Positions 1 to 7,182 of a DNA stretch of 22,601 nucleotides are shown here, one piece after another. The position numbers were made by a program, and so were the translations under genes. Numbering within the stretch: position 1 is the first letter of the stretch; the number at the start of each line of letters is the position of its first letter. Below the pieces are notes generated by a model. The model did not search any database. It was not told the origin of the DNA and was given only the letters and a program-made list of their open reading frames with translations. The DNA is from Firmicutes bacterium UBA3738 (lineage in GTDB: Bacteria; Bacillota; Clostridia; Peptostreptococcales; Anaerovoracaceae): positions 1 through 22,601 of the forward strand of contig DFGY01000128.1 in NCBI GenBank assembly GCA_002372505.1. Reading direction: 5' to 3'.

Positions 1-73
1 TTCCTAAAATCATAATTTTCGGAAATGTTATTATTATATTTATCTATCCCTAAACATCAAAAACCGCTGAAAA

Positions 74-89
74 CGTTGAAATTTCAACG
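74..89 (-). terminator. Palindrome, candidate terminator downstream of the LysM gene
   Basis: The 16 bases CGTTGAAATTTCAACG form a perfect palindrome. On the minus strand it reads as a 6-bp stem with an AATT loop followed by TTTTC, which fits a weak intrinsic terminator about 160 nt past the stop codon of the LysM gene. A closely related palindrome lies at 704-725 on the other side of the same gene, so it could instead be a protein-binding site. Confidence 0.4.
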
Positions 90-107
90 ATAAAGAAAAC
101 GAGGCTC

Positions 108-134
108 AAAATTGCGTTTTAAGCGATTTTTTTT
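108..134 (+). terminator. Candidate plus-strand intrinsic terminator
   Basis: On the plus strand AAAATTGC (108-115) pairs with GCGATTTT (123-130) around a 7-nt loop, allowing one U-G pair, and a run of T continues to 134. The U-tract is on the plus strand, so it would stop a transcript coming from the left of the window, convergent with everything seen here. No plus-strand gene is visible inside the window to confirm this. The rest of 1-246 is AT-rich, with a small unassigned hairpin at 143-158 and an imperfect inverted repeat at 1-24; I see no gene there. Confidence 0.35.
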
Positions 135-246
135 GATGCCCTAAGGTGTTCGTACCTTGAGAAATGCACCCTTTTGAACGCTTACAGCTAATTTTGGCCT
201 CTGGACCAGTGAGTTGTAGAAAAATTGGAGTATATAGAATCGTATA

Positions 247-564
247 TTACGAAACTGGCACTTTTATTATCTGTCCCGGTGCTACCGATGAGTCATCCAG
301 ACCGTTTGCTTTCTTTATAAGATATATGGCCTCACGTTTATCCATATCGGATGACATATGAGCTGATGCGATATCCCATAAAGTTTCTCCGGGCAGAACT
401 TCTACATTTACGTAACTTGGCTCAGAACCTCCGCGAACTGTATTGAGTCCGAAGATCGTATTGAAGCCTGTTACGAGAATCATAATTGATATGACTACGA
501 ATATTGTGAATCTGAATTTAGATTTTACTCTTATATGCTTTCTTGTTCCCATAGTTCTTTCCAT
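247..564 (-). CDS. LysM-domain membrane protein, YneA-like SOS division inhibitor candidate
   Basis: This 105-residue protein has a short basic N-terminus, one hydrophobic segment (about residues 18-40) and a C-terminal LysM domain (about 51-103, with YVNVEVLPGETLWDIA at its start and PGQIIKVP at its end). The predicted topology is one membrane anchor with an extracytoplasmic peptidoglycan-binding domain. Size and architecture match YneA of Bacillus, the SOS-induced cell division suppressor. The upstream promoter carries three LexA-type boxes, which supports an SOS role. The ATG at 564 was chosen because GAGGTGA precedes it at good spacing; the in-frame ATG at 552 lacks a good site. LexA itself is not in the window. 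The division-inhibitor role is inferred from architecture and promoter, because YneA proteins are poorly conserved. Confidence 0.82.
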   Translation of the reverse strand: MERTMGTRKHIRVKSKFRFTIFVVISIMILVTGFNTIFGLNTVRGGSEPSYVNVEVLPGETLWDIASAHMSSDMDKREAIYLIKKANGLDDSSVAPGQIIKVPVS

Positions 565-611
565 CTTTTATTTCACCTCACATTTTATATCTCTTAAAAT
601 TTCTCAATAAA

Positions 612-625
612 GAAACATTCGTTCG
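612..625. promoter_or_regulatory. LexA-type box A (degenerate)
   Basis: GAAACATTCGTTCG fits the Gram-positive LexA consensus CGAAC-N4-GTTCG with two mismatches, both in the left half. It lies just downstream of the predicted transcription start (about 627) of the LysM gene and is centred 30 bp from box B. Confidence 0.5.
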
Positions 626-633
626 ATACATAC

Positions 634-662
634 ACAATACACGAATATTTGTTCGTTGTCAA
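634..662 (-). promoter_or_regulatory. Sigma-A promoter of the LysM gene
   Basis: On the minus strand a perfect -35 TTGACA (662-657) is followed by a 17-bp spacer and a -10 TATTGT (639-634), predicting a start near 627 and an untranslated leader of about 60 nt. LexA box B fills the spacer, so a bound repressor would directly exclude RNA polymerase. Confidence 0.7.
642..655. promoter_or_regulatory. LexA-type box B in the promoter spacer
   Basis: CGAATATTTGTTCG matches CGAAC-N4-GTTCG with a single mismatch (T for C at position 5). It sits entirely between the -35 and -10 elements of the LysM-gene promoter. Confidence 0.75.
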
Positions 663-670
663 TACTTTTT

Positions 671-684
671 TGAACGTTTGTTCG
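671..684. promoter_or_regulatory. LexA-type box C upstream of the -35
   Basis: TGAACGTTTGTTCG contains the full GAAC-N4-GTTC core and differs from CGAAC-N4-GTTCG only at the first base. It is centred 29 bp upstream of box B and ends 9 bp short of the -35 element. Confidence 0.75.
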
Positions 685-703
685 CGAAAGGGTGAACAAA
701 AAT

Positions 704-725
704 AATCGTTGATATTTCAACGATT
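704..725 (-). terminator. Terminator hairpin at the end of the 15-gene cluster
   Basis: AATCGTTGA (704-712) and TCAACGATT (717-725) form a perfect 9-bp stem with a 4-nt loop. On the minus strand the stem is followed by ATTTTTG, so it is a plausible intrinsic terminator about 85 nt past the last gene of the cluster. The core CGTTGA...TCAACG is shared with the palindrome at 74-89. Confidence 0.5.
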
Positions 726-779
726 AAAAAGGGTTCCGGGCAATTCCTTCAAAACTTTTTATATAAAAACGAACAAGTT

Positions 780-809
780 GGTTTACGCATAATATGTTAT
801 TTGTAAACC
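780..809. repeat. Inverted repeat directly after the TVP38-family gene
   Basis: GGTTTAC (780-786) and GTAAACC (803-809) are perfect 7-bp inverted arms around a 16-nt AT-rich loop, beginning one base after the stop codon of the adjacent gene. Together with a 14-bp AT palindrome near 757-770 and the hairpin at 704-725 it makes the 3' end strongly structured. It has no U-tract of its own, so it is more likely an RNA-stabilising stem than a terminator. Confidence 0.4.
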
Positions 810-810
810 G

Positions 811-1545
811 TTATCTCCTATACTTTTTCTCTATGAATTTCAGGATTCTTTTATGAAAAATCACACCTAATACTGCTAATATTACCGCCACCACGGCGAT
901 TATAATAGCCACCGTGTAGTCTGCTGCCGCAATGCGCTTCCCTATTATAATTGAGCCTAGCATTCCCGGTGTGCGGCCTATCATGGATGCCAGCAGAAAA
1001 GGTTTAAGGCGCATAGAGGATATTCCCGCAGCGTAATTACACAGATCCTTCGGAACTCCGGGTATAAGGAATATTAAAAATACGATGAAGAAAGCCCGTT
1101 TTTTATTGAGCTTTTCCACATATTCCGCAACCTTTTCCTCGCCGAAAAAGAAATGGACAGCGTCTTTACCCAGCCATTTGGCAATATAATATGTAATAAT
1201 GGAGCCGAAAAGCGCTCCGATGAGAGAAAACAGCAGTCCCAGCATGATGCCCCAGGCCAGACCGGCGCCCATTTGCAGCCATTGCCCGGGAATTATACAA
1301 ATTACAATCTGGATGATCTGGGCCAATATATATATGGGTATGCTGTAGGCTTTGTTGTCGTTTAAAAGCCTCTGTACCTTTTCAACGCTGTTTACGCTAT
1401 CTATTAGCTGATGCTGAAAAAAGTAAATATATAATGGAATGCCGACTAAAATAAGCAGCAGCACGCCAAACTTAACATAGGCGAGAATTTTTTGCCGCTG
1501 CTCATTCTTATTATTCATAACAGCCTGTTTATTGTCATTTCCCAT
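811..1545 (-). CDS. TVP38/TMEM64 (DedA-superfamily) membrane protein
   Basis: This 244-residue integral membrane protein belongs to the TVP38/TMEM64 family of the DedA superfamily, whose members are linked to lipid scrambling, lipid transport and membrane homeostasis. Visible segments are a basic cytoplasmic N-terminus, a first helix at about 24-43, an IPG-containing half-helix (IIPGQWLQMGAG, 84-95), a Gly-rich helix at 103-126, the second signature (LIPGVPKDLCNYAAG, 160-174) and a last helix at about 210-230 with a basic tail. The two IPG elements resemble the re-entrant loops of the family. It starts 14 nt after the YnbB-type gene and is the last gene of the cluster. The substrate cannot be read from the sequence. 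Confidence 0.85.
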   Translation of the reverse strand: MGNDNKQAVMNNKNEQRQKILAYVKFGVLLLILVGIPLYIYFFQHQLIDSVNSVEKVQRLLNDNKAYSIPIYILAQIIQIVICIIPGQWLQMGAGLAWGIMLGLLFSLIGALFGSIITYYIAKWLGKDAVHFFFGEEKVAEYVEKLNKKRAFFIVFLIFLIPGVPKDLCNYAAGISSMRLKPFLLASMIGRTPGMLGSIIIGKRIAAADYTVAIIIAVVAVILAVLGVIFHKRILKFIEKKYRR

Positions 1546-1559
1546 AAATTCACGTCGCT

Positions 1560-2843
1560 CTATAAATTAACGAGGCCTGCCTTATGCATTTTGTCCAGAG
1601 CCTTAATTATGCCGAATTTTGAGTGCTCGTAGGTCAGACCTCCCTGGAAATATACATTGTATGGGTCTCTCATGGGCCCGTCGGCGGAAAGCTCTATGCT
1701 GCTGCCCTGAATGAAGGCTCCTGCAGCCATAATTACCTGGTCGTCGTAACCGGGCATATCCCAGGGCTCGGGAACTACAAAGGAATCCACGGGAGCCGCC
1801 TCCTGTATGCCGCGGCAGAATTCCACCAATCCCTCGGGAGTGCGGAGCTTTACAGCCTGGATAATGTCGCTTCTTTCCTCACCGGGAGCCGGACAAACCT
1901 CAAAACCCAGGGAGCTGAATACCTGACCGCAGAGGAGCGCGCCTTTAAGAGCGCCATTTACAACCTTTGGAGCCATGAAGAGTCCCTGGAGCATTGTCCT
2001 TGTCTGACCGAAGGTAAGGCCGCATTCTCCGCCGATTCCCGGGCTTGTAAGCCTGTAGGACACTTTTTCGATTAAATCCTCACGACCGGCCACATATCCA
2101 CCTGAAAGAGCCAGGCCGCCGCCGGGATTCTTTATAAGGGATCCGGCCATAATGTCGGCGCCGATTTCCGTAGGCTCCACAGTATCCAGGAATTCTCCGT
2201 AGCAGTTATCAACCATGCAGATAATATCCGGATTTACGGATTTTACATAGGCGAAAACTTCTTTAATTTCACCAATGGTAATTGCCGGACGCCAACCGTA
2301 GCCTGTAGCTCTTTGGATGCTGACCATCTTTGTGGAATCTGAAATGGCTGCGCCCAGGGCTTCTTTGTCAATGTGGCCCTCATCTGTCAGCTCTACCTGT
2401 TTATATTTAATTCCGTAATCGGCGAGAGAGCCCTTCCCCTCACCTCTTATTCCAATTACTTCCTCCAGGGTGTCGTAGGGTCTGCCGGTGCAATATATGA
2501 GTTCGTCACCGGGGCGGAGAGATCCGGACAGAGCCAGTGTAAGGGCGTGAGTACCGTTTACAATCTGAGTCCTTACAATTGCAGCCTCGCAGCCGAATAC
2601 GTCAGCGTAGATTTTTTCGGTAATTTCCCTTCCTGCATCGTCGTAGCCGTAGCCTGTGTTCCAGCCGAAGTGAGTGTCGGAAAGGCGGTTTTTCTGCATG
2701 GCGGAGAGAACCTTGTACTGGTTGAATTCAGTCATTTCGTCAAGCTTTGCGTATTCGCCGGCAATTTCCTTTTCAGCGGCACCTACAAAGTCCGCTACAA
2801 GGGGCGATACGCCAAAGCGCTCTAATAGCATTTCATTTTTCAT
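1560..2843 (-). CDS. YnbB-type PLP-dependent enzyme (aluminium-resistance / methionine gamma-lyase-like family)
   Basis: This 427-residue protein is a fold-type I PLP enzyme of the family often annotated as aluminium resistance protein or methionine gamma-lyase-like, with YnbB of Bacillus as a member. The cofactor lysine is very probably K238 in GSLIKNPGGG, preceded by the PLP-nitrogen aspartate D212 in MVDNCYGEF. The N-terminal DTHFGWNTGYGYDD (56-69) and the TQIVNGTHAL stretch (92-101) are typical of the family. The natural substrate of these proteins is not established. The start codon overlaps the stop of the preceding gene by one base (TAATG). A ynbB homologue downstream of miaA is also seen in Bacillus, which supports the assignment. 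Confidence 0.9.
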   Translation of the reverse strand: MKNEMLLERFGVSPLVADFVGAAEKEIAGEYAKLDEMTEFNQYKVLSAMQKNRLSDTHFGWNTGYGYDDAGREITEKIYADVFGCEAAIVRTQIVNGTHALTLALSGSLRPGDELIYCTGRPYDTLEEVIGIRGEGKGSLADYGIKYKQVELTDEGHIDKEALGAAISDSTKMVSIQRATGYGWRPAITIGEIKEVFAYVKSVNPDIICMVDNCYGEFLDTVEPTEIGADIMAGSLIKNPGGGLALSGGYVAGREDLIEKVSYRLTSPGIGGECGLTFGQTRTMLQGLFMAPKVVNGALKGALLCGQVFSSLGFEVCPAPGEERSDIIQAVKLRTPEGLVEFCRGIQEAAPVDSFVVPEPWDMPGYDDQVIMAAGAFIQGSSIELSADGPMRDPYNVYFQGGLTYEHSKFGIIKALDKMHKAGLVNL

Positions 2844-3340
2844 TAGTCTTCATCCTCATCCTTGCGTTTAAACTGAAATATCTTTCCTCGGTCGCTGTCT
2901 AAAGGCGCCGGTATTTCCGGGATTTCATCCTCGTCAAAGTCTCTTATATCCGCAAAGAGAAAGCATGATTCCTCCAGAATGTTTATCTTATCTCTTTTAC
3001 TTATAATGCGGTCGCAGCCTGTGTCCGGATTGCCGTCAAAGACGCAGTTTTCACAGATTTCATCGGTAAATGGAGCCAGATGATCTTCGAATTCCGCATC
3101 GCTCATGAGCATGACTTCGTCTTCCTCAAGAGTGGTCATGTTGTTGAAATTAACGTATACGCTTTTAATATCGTCGTGGACGAAGAATGGATTTGTCTCG
3201 GCGTCGTTGTTAAGGTATTCCATTTTGACGAAGCCTGCGCTTTTATTTACAACTTCCTCCATGAACTGATCCAGATTGGCAATGCCGTCCGGATAGAGAT
3301 ATTGCTCAAGTTCGTTGGTTTTTATTACTTTTTTAATCAT
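2843..3340 (-). CDS. Unknown acidic protein with four cysteines
   Basis: I do not recognise this 165-residue protein. It is strongly acidic, especially the C-terminus, where an EIPEIPAP stretch precedes a basic patch and the tail KDEDED. It has no signal peptide or membrane segment, so it is probably cytoplasmic. Four cysteines fall in the second half (C96, C99, C109, C126), the first pair as CENC, which could bind a metal; that is inference. AAGGA precedes the ATG. It lies one base after the recombinase gene and shares one base with the YnbB-type gene, so it is expressed with both. Even composition and tight junctions argue that it is a real gene rather than a chance reading frame. Confidence 0.8.
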   Translation of the reverse strand: MIKKVIKTNELEQYLYPDGIANLDQFMEEVVNKSAGFVKMEYLNNDAETNPFFVHDDIKSVYVNFNNMTTLEEDEVMLMSDAEFEDHLAPFTDEICENCVFDGNPDTGCDRIISKRDKINILEESCFLFADIRDFDEDEIPEIPAPLDSDRGKIFQFKRKDEDED

Positions 3341-3341
3341 G

Positions 3342-4475
3342 TTAATCCTTCTTTCCCTTTCTTTCTTCTTCCCACTCCATGTCTTTTACAAGATCTCTGC
3401 GGGTATTCATTTTATGCTTTGCGTATAGCTGGGTTGTGGTTACCTGTTCGTGGTCCAAAAGCTCCTGGACGTCGAATATGGAATTGCCACGACCTATAAG
3501 GCTTGTAGCCGTCGTAGCCCTGAGTTTGTGGGGGCTGTAGCCGGAATGGCGTGACACGTTCATGCCTATGGAAGTGTACTTTTTCACAAGCCCCCTTATT
3601 TGCCTTTCCGTCATGCGCCGCTTTCTCATAGAGAGAAAGAGTGCGTCCTCGTCACCCTCGGCGATGCCTTCATCAGGCCGTTCGTTTTCCACGTAATCCC
3701 GAATTGCGCCGGTTACTGACTGGTTGAGAGGCATTACTGATTCCTTGCCCCGCTTTCTGTAAATTGTAAATTCTCCTCTCTGGTAGTTGAAGCTGGAGAC
3801 GTTGAGCTGCTGCAGCTCGGAAAGTCTCAGGCCGTAGGTGAGAAATACTATGAGAATTGCCTTGTCTCTAAGCTTTGTCTTTTCCCAGTACTGCCTTTCC
3901 TTGTCCGTAAGACCTGCGCCGTTACTTACGGCATCAAGCATTATCATGACTTCATCATCCTGGAGGGCCTTGATTTCCCGCTCTCCCGGCTTTGGCACCC
4001 GGATTGGGTCGAAGCCGTCGGTTATGTTCTTTGGAATGAGCTCGTCCCGGTAGAGCTGCTTGAAGAGGACAGACACGGAAGACTTTTTGCGGGCAAGGGT
4101 CTTGTTGCCGTTTTCGTAGTAATATACGGCGTCGTCGGACTCTTTCCGGTAGCTCCTGCAGTAATCTATGAATTGGTTAACATCTACGGCTTTAAGGGCT
4201 GCGAATTCTTCAAGTGTAATATCCTTGATTTCTTTGGCCTTTGTAAGGTCCGTTTCTTCAATTAGATAATTGCAGAAGAATGTGACGTCGTGAAGATAGG
4301 CCAGACGTGTCATGGGAAGGACGTTGCCCTTTAAATAGGCGAAATAGCCCCGCATAAAGGATGGAAGGTTCCTTTCAAGATCCTCACAATCGGATTTGAT
4401 CTTGTGCTCCTTCATTACCACGTTATCCGGCTTATCGCTCTTGTTATGGACTTTTACGACCTTTCTTTTAGCCAT
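3342..4475 (-). CDS. Tyrosine recombinase, XerC/XerD-like
   Basis: This 377-residue site-specific recombinase has an N-terminal SAM-like core-binding domain (about 37-155) and a C-terminal catalytic domain. Visible active-site residues are R217 (YGLRLSE), K244 (RKRGKE), H316 and R319 (SPHKLRATT), H342 (LLDHEQVTT) and the nucleophile Y351 (LYAKH). It is longer than typical XerC/XerD (about 300) because of a basic N-terminal extension of about 35 residues and inserts at about 113-127 and 184-200. It overlaps miaA by 22 nt and has GAGGA upstream of its ATG. There are no integrase companions, att-like repeats or cargo, so it looks like a resident core gene. Whether it resolves chromosome dimers or acts elsewhere cannot be told here. 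Confidence 0.88.
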   Translation of the reverse strand: MAKRKVVKVHNKSDKPDNVVMKEHKIKSDCEDLERNLPSFMRGYFAYLKGNVLPMTRLAYLHDVTFFCNYLIEETDLTKAKEIKDITLEEFAALKAVDVNQFIDYCRSYRKESDDAVYYYENGNKTLARKKSSVSVLFKQLYRDELIPKNITDGFDPIRVPKPGEREIKALQDDEVMIMLDAVSNGAGLTDKERQYWEKTKLRDKAILIVFLTYGLRLSELQQLNVSSFNYQRGEFTIYRKRGKESVMPLNQSVTGAIRDYVENERPDEGIAEGDEDALFLSMRKRRMTERQIRGLVKKYTSIGMNVSRHSGYSPHKLRATTATSLIGRGNSIFDVQELLDHEQVTTTQLYAKHKMNTRRDLVKDMEWEEERKGKKD

Positions 4476-5383
4476 GCGATTATATCCTCTTTAGCCTCCG
4501 ATTCTGACGAATAATTGCTTAAATTGAACCATTTGATATTATCATATCTCCTGAGCCATGTCATCTGCCTCTTGGCATAATGGCGGGTGTTCTTCTTTAC
4601 TTTATCCACAGCCTCCTCAAGGGAAATTTCCCCGTCCAGGTACTCGATAATTTCTTTATATCCAATGCCCTTCATGGAAGTGTCCGAAGCTTTAAGGCCC
4701 ATATCCATAAGGCCCTTTACTTCATCCACCAGGCCCATGTCAATGAGCTTGTCCATCCTTAGATTTATCCGCTCGTACAGCTCTTCCCTGTCTCTTTCAA
4801 GGGCTATCATTTCAGCGTCAAGGCCCGCCCGCTCTCTCGTAACACACTCAAATGAAGAAATGCTCTTACCCTGCTCTACGGCCTCAAGGGCGCGGATTAC
4901 ACGCTTTACATTGTTGGGATGGAGCCGTTTCGCCGCATCCGGATCTCTCTCCGACAGCATCTGGTAGAGTCTGTCGGGCCCGTCATTTAGCGCGATTTCC
5001 TCCATGCGCCTTCTGAAGGCGGAATCCTTGGTGCTGCCGCCGAAGTCCATTTCGTATAGAAGTGAGTTTAGGTAAAGACCCGTTCCGCCTGAAATTATAG
5101 GCATTTTCCCCCGTGAATGAATGTCTTCAATGGCTGAAAGAGCCAGCTTCTGGTACTTTGCAACGGAAAATTCCTCTCTGGGATCTATAATGTCCACCAA
5201 GTGGTGAGGCGCCATTTCAAGTTCATCGGGAGTGGGCTTGGCGCTGCCGATGTTCATGTATTTATATAGTTGCATAGAATCGCAGGAAACAATTTCACCG
5301 TCAAAATTCCTTGCAACCTCTATTGCATATTCAGTTTTTCCAACAGCTGTGGGCCCTGCCACAACTATAGCTTTGATCTTCAT
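4454..5383 (-). CDS. miaA: tRNA dimethylallyltransferase
   Basis: MiaA transfers a dimethylallyl group from DMAPP to the N6 of A37 in tRNAs that read UNN codons. The 309-residue protein has the P-loop GPTAVGKT (10-17), the DSMQLYKYMNIGSAKPT segment that contacts substrate (35-51), the SGGTGLYLNSLL motif (about 99-110) and the C-terminal RHYAKRQMTWLRR helix typical of the family. Length is normal. It follows mutL by two bases, the common mutS-mutL-miaA order. Its substrate DMAPP comes from the isoprenoid pathway fed by dxs in the same cluster. The hfq gene that often follows miaA is absent; the tyrosine recombinase takes that position. Confidence 0.97.
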   Translation of the reverse strand: MKIKAIVVAGPTAVGKTEYAIEVARNFDGEIVSCDSMQLYKYMNIGSAKPTPDELEMAPHHLVDIIDPREEFSVAKYQKLALSAIEDIHSRGKMPIISGGTGLYLNSLLYEMDFGGSTKDSAFRRRMEEIALNDGPDRLYQMLSERDPDAAKRLHPNNVKRVIRALEAVEQGKSISSFECVTRERAGLDAEMIALERDREELYERINLRMDKLIDMGLVDEVKGLMDMGLKASDTSMKGIGYKEIIEYLDGEISLEEAVDKVKKNTRHYAKRQMTWLRRYDNIKWFNLSNYSSESEAKEDIIAWLKERS

Positions 5384-5385
5384 AT

Positions 5386-7182
5386 TTAAACTCTCTTAAA
5401 TCTTTTCTCAATTTCATAGCGGGACATTTTTATAAAAGTGGGTCTGCCGTGGGGGCAGGAATAGGGATTGCGGCATTTGGACAAATCCTCCATAAGTGCT
5501 GAAATTTCAGGCCCTGAGAGAATATCTCCACCCTTTACGGCGCTTTTGCAGGCACGGGTTGCCAGCATATCTTTAAGCTCCCTGCTCTCAAAATCCATAT
5601 CGTCGTCAAGAGCCGCCACATAATCCTTTAAGAAGGTCTCTGCACCGCTCTGATCGAAGAAGTCCGGAATGGCTCTGGCAGCGTAAATACCGGGGCCAAA
5701 GGGCTCAATTACATAGCCAAAATCAAGGAGAGGCTCAATCCAGTCTGTGCCTTCCCAGCTGCAGTCAAATGTAATGGGAATCATAATCTCCTGGCTGAAG
5801 GTCTCCCTCCTTTCCATTCTATCTGTCAGCTTTTCGTAGAATACCCGCTCGTGTGCTGCGTGCTGATCAACCAGGTAAAATTCATCTTCCAGAGATGCGA
5901 GAATATATGTTTCAAAAAGGACTCCGATTACCTGTAATTCGCTGAAATCAAGCCCTTTGTGAATCACGGGAGCCGGTTCTTTAATGGTTTCCTTTTCAAT
6001 AATCTTATTTGACTCGTATGTGGAAGGAGTTTCTTTTACAAAAATATTACTGTCATGAGAAATATTTTCATTTTCTCTCATAGTAGACAATATATTTTTT
6101 ACGTCAATTTGTTCGCTGTATTTTTCTTCCTTTTTATATTCTGGTATTACGGATTTTGCTGGTTCAGAAATTCTTCCGGCAGCTATTTCCGGAATAGAAT
6201 CCTGGGATAAAAGTGCATTTTTCAATGTTTCTTCGATGAATTCCGACACTCTTTCATTGTCATCAAACCTTATTTCCCTCTTGTTTGGGTGAATATTTAC
6301 ATCCAGAGTATCGGGCTCAACCTCTATGAAAAGATAGCAAATTGGGTATCTTCCCTCAAAGAGCCTCTCTTTATAGGCTTTGTTTATCCCCTTTTCTATT
6401 ACCTTGCTGTCTACGTTGCGGCCGTTTACAAAGAATATCTGTTCCTTTCTGTTTGCCCTGCTTTCCCCGGGTCCCGATATAAAGCCCGTAAGCTTCATTC
6501 CCTGGCTTTCGCCGTAAACCTCAAGGAGCTTGCTGCTTTCCTTCCTTCCGGAGACAGTAATTATGGCATCAAATCTGCTGCCATTTCCTCTTGTGGCGAA
6601 GAGAATTGCGTCGTTGTTTATCATGCGGAATTTAATATCCGGATATGCAAGAGCCATTCTCGTTACAAATTCAATGATTGAAGCAGCCTCGGCAGCCTGG
6701 GATTTAAGGAATTTCCGCCTTGCGGGAGTGTTGAAAAACAAGTCTCCCACTATAATGCTTGTGCCGTCGGGACAGCCGATTTTCTCTTTATCAGTTACCT
6801 GGCTCCCTTCAATAGACAGCTTAATTCCCGTTTTCTGCTCTCTGGTCTTGGTAATGAGCTCAGTCCTTGAAACTGCAGCGATTGAAGCCAGTGCCTCACC
6901 TCTGAATCCCAGTGATGTCAGCGCATCCAGGTCCTCAGCCTTTTCGATTTTACTGGTGGCGTGGCGCATGAAGGCCAGCTCCGCTTCTTCCTCGGCAATT
7001 CCCATGCCGTCGTCGGTGACACGGATGTACTCTGTGCCCCCCTTCTTTATTTCCACCACAATATCGGAGGAGCCTGCATCTATCGAATTTTCAACAAGTT
7101 CCTTTACTGCGGATATTGGTCGTTCTATAACTTCGCCGGCTGCGATTTTGCCGGCAACATTCTTTTCAAGTAATCTAATCAT
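5386..7182 (-). CDS. mutL: DNA mismatch repair protein MutL
   Basis: MutL is the mismatch-repair ATPase that links MutS to strand incision. The N-terminal GHKL ATPase (about 1-330) shows ELVENSIDAG, DDGMGI and GFRGEALASI. After a linker of about 80 residues comes the dimerisation and endonuclease domain, with the catalytic metal motif DQHA-x2-E-x4-E complete at D439-E450, ACKSAVKGGD, and the terminal CPHGRP (576-581). This points to an intrinsic endonuclease, as in bacteria without MutH. The start ATG overlaps the mutS stop in an ATGA arrangement, and miaA follows after two bases. Length (598) is normal for the family. Confidence 0.97.
   Translation of the reverse strand: MIRLLEKNVAGKIAAGEVIERPISAVKELVENSIDAGSSDIVVEIKKGGTEYIRVTDDGMGIAEEEAELAFMRHATSKIEKAEDLDALTSLGFRGEALASIAAVSRTELITKTREQKTGIKLSIEGSQVTDKEKIGCPDGTSIIVGDLFFNTPARRKFLKSQAAEAASIIEFVTRMALAYPDIKFRMINNDAILFATRGNGSRFDAIITVSGRKESSKLLEVYGESQGMKLTGFISGPGESRANRKEQIFFVNGRNVDSKVIEKGINKAYKERLFEGRYPICYLFIEVEPDTLDVNIHPNKREIRFDDNERVSEFIEETLKNALLSQDSIPEIAAGRISEPAKSVIPEYKKEEKYSEQIDVKNILSTMRENENISHDSNIFVKETPSTYESNKIIEKETIKEPAPVIHKGLDFSELQVIGVLFETYILASLEDEFYLVDQHAAHERVFYEKLTDRMERRETFSQEIMIPITFDCSWEGTDWIEPLLDFGYVIEPFGPGIYAARAIPDFFDQSGAETFLKDYVAALDDDMDFESRELKDMLATRACKSAVKGGDILSGPEISALMEDLSKCRNPYSCPHGRPTFIKMSRYEIEKRFKRV

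Noticed and set aside
164..361. A plus-strand 65-codon frame opposite the LysM gene
   Set aside because: It has no ribosome site, no recognisable features, and is mostly antisense to the LysM domain.
771..784. A fourth LexA box at CGAACAAGTTGGTT
   Set aside because: The left half matches, but the right half lacks GTTC at the required spacing.
4479..4484. TATAAT inside the end of miaA as an internal promoter for the recombinase
   Set aside because: The sequence at the -35 distance (TCAGAA) is poor and there is no extended -10, so a chance match is more likely.
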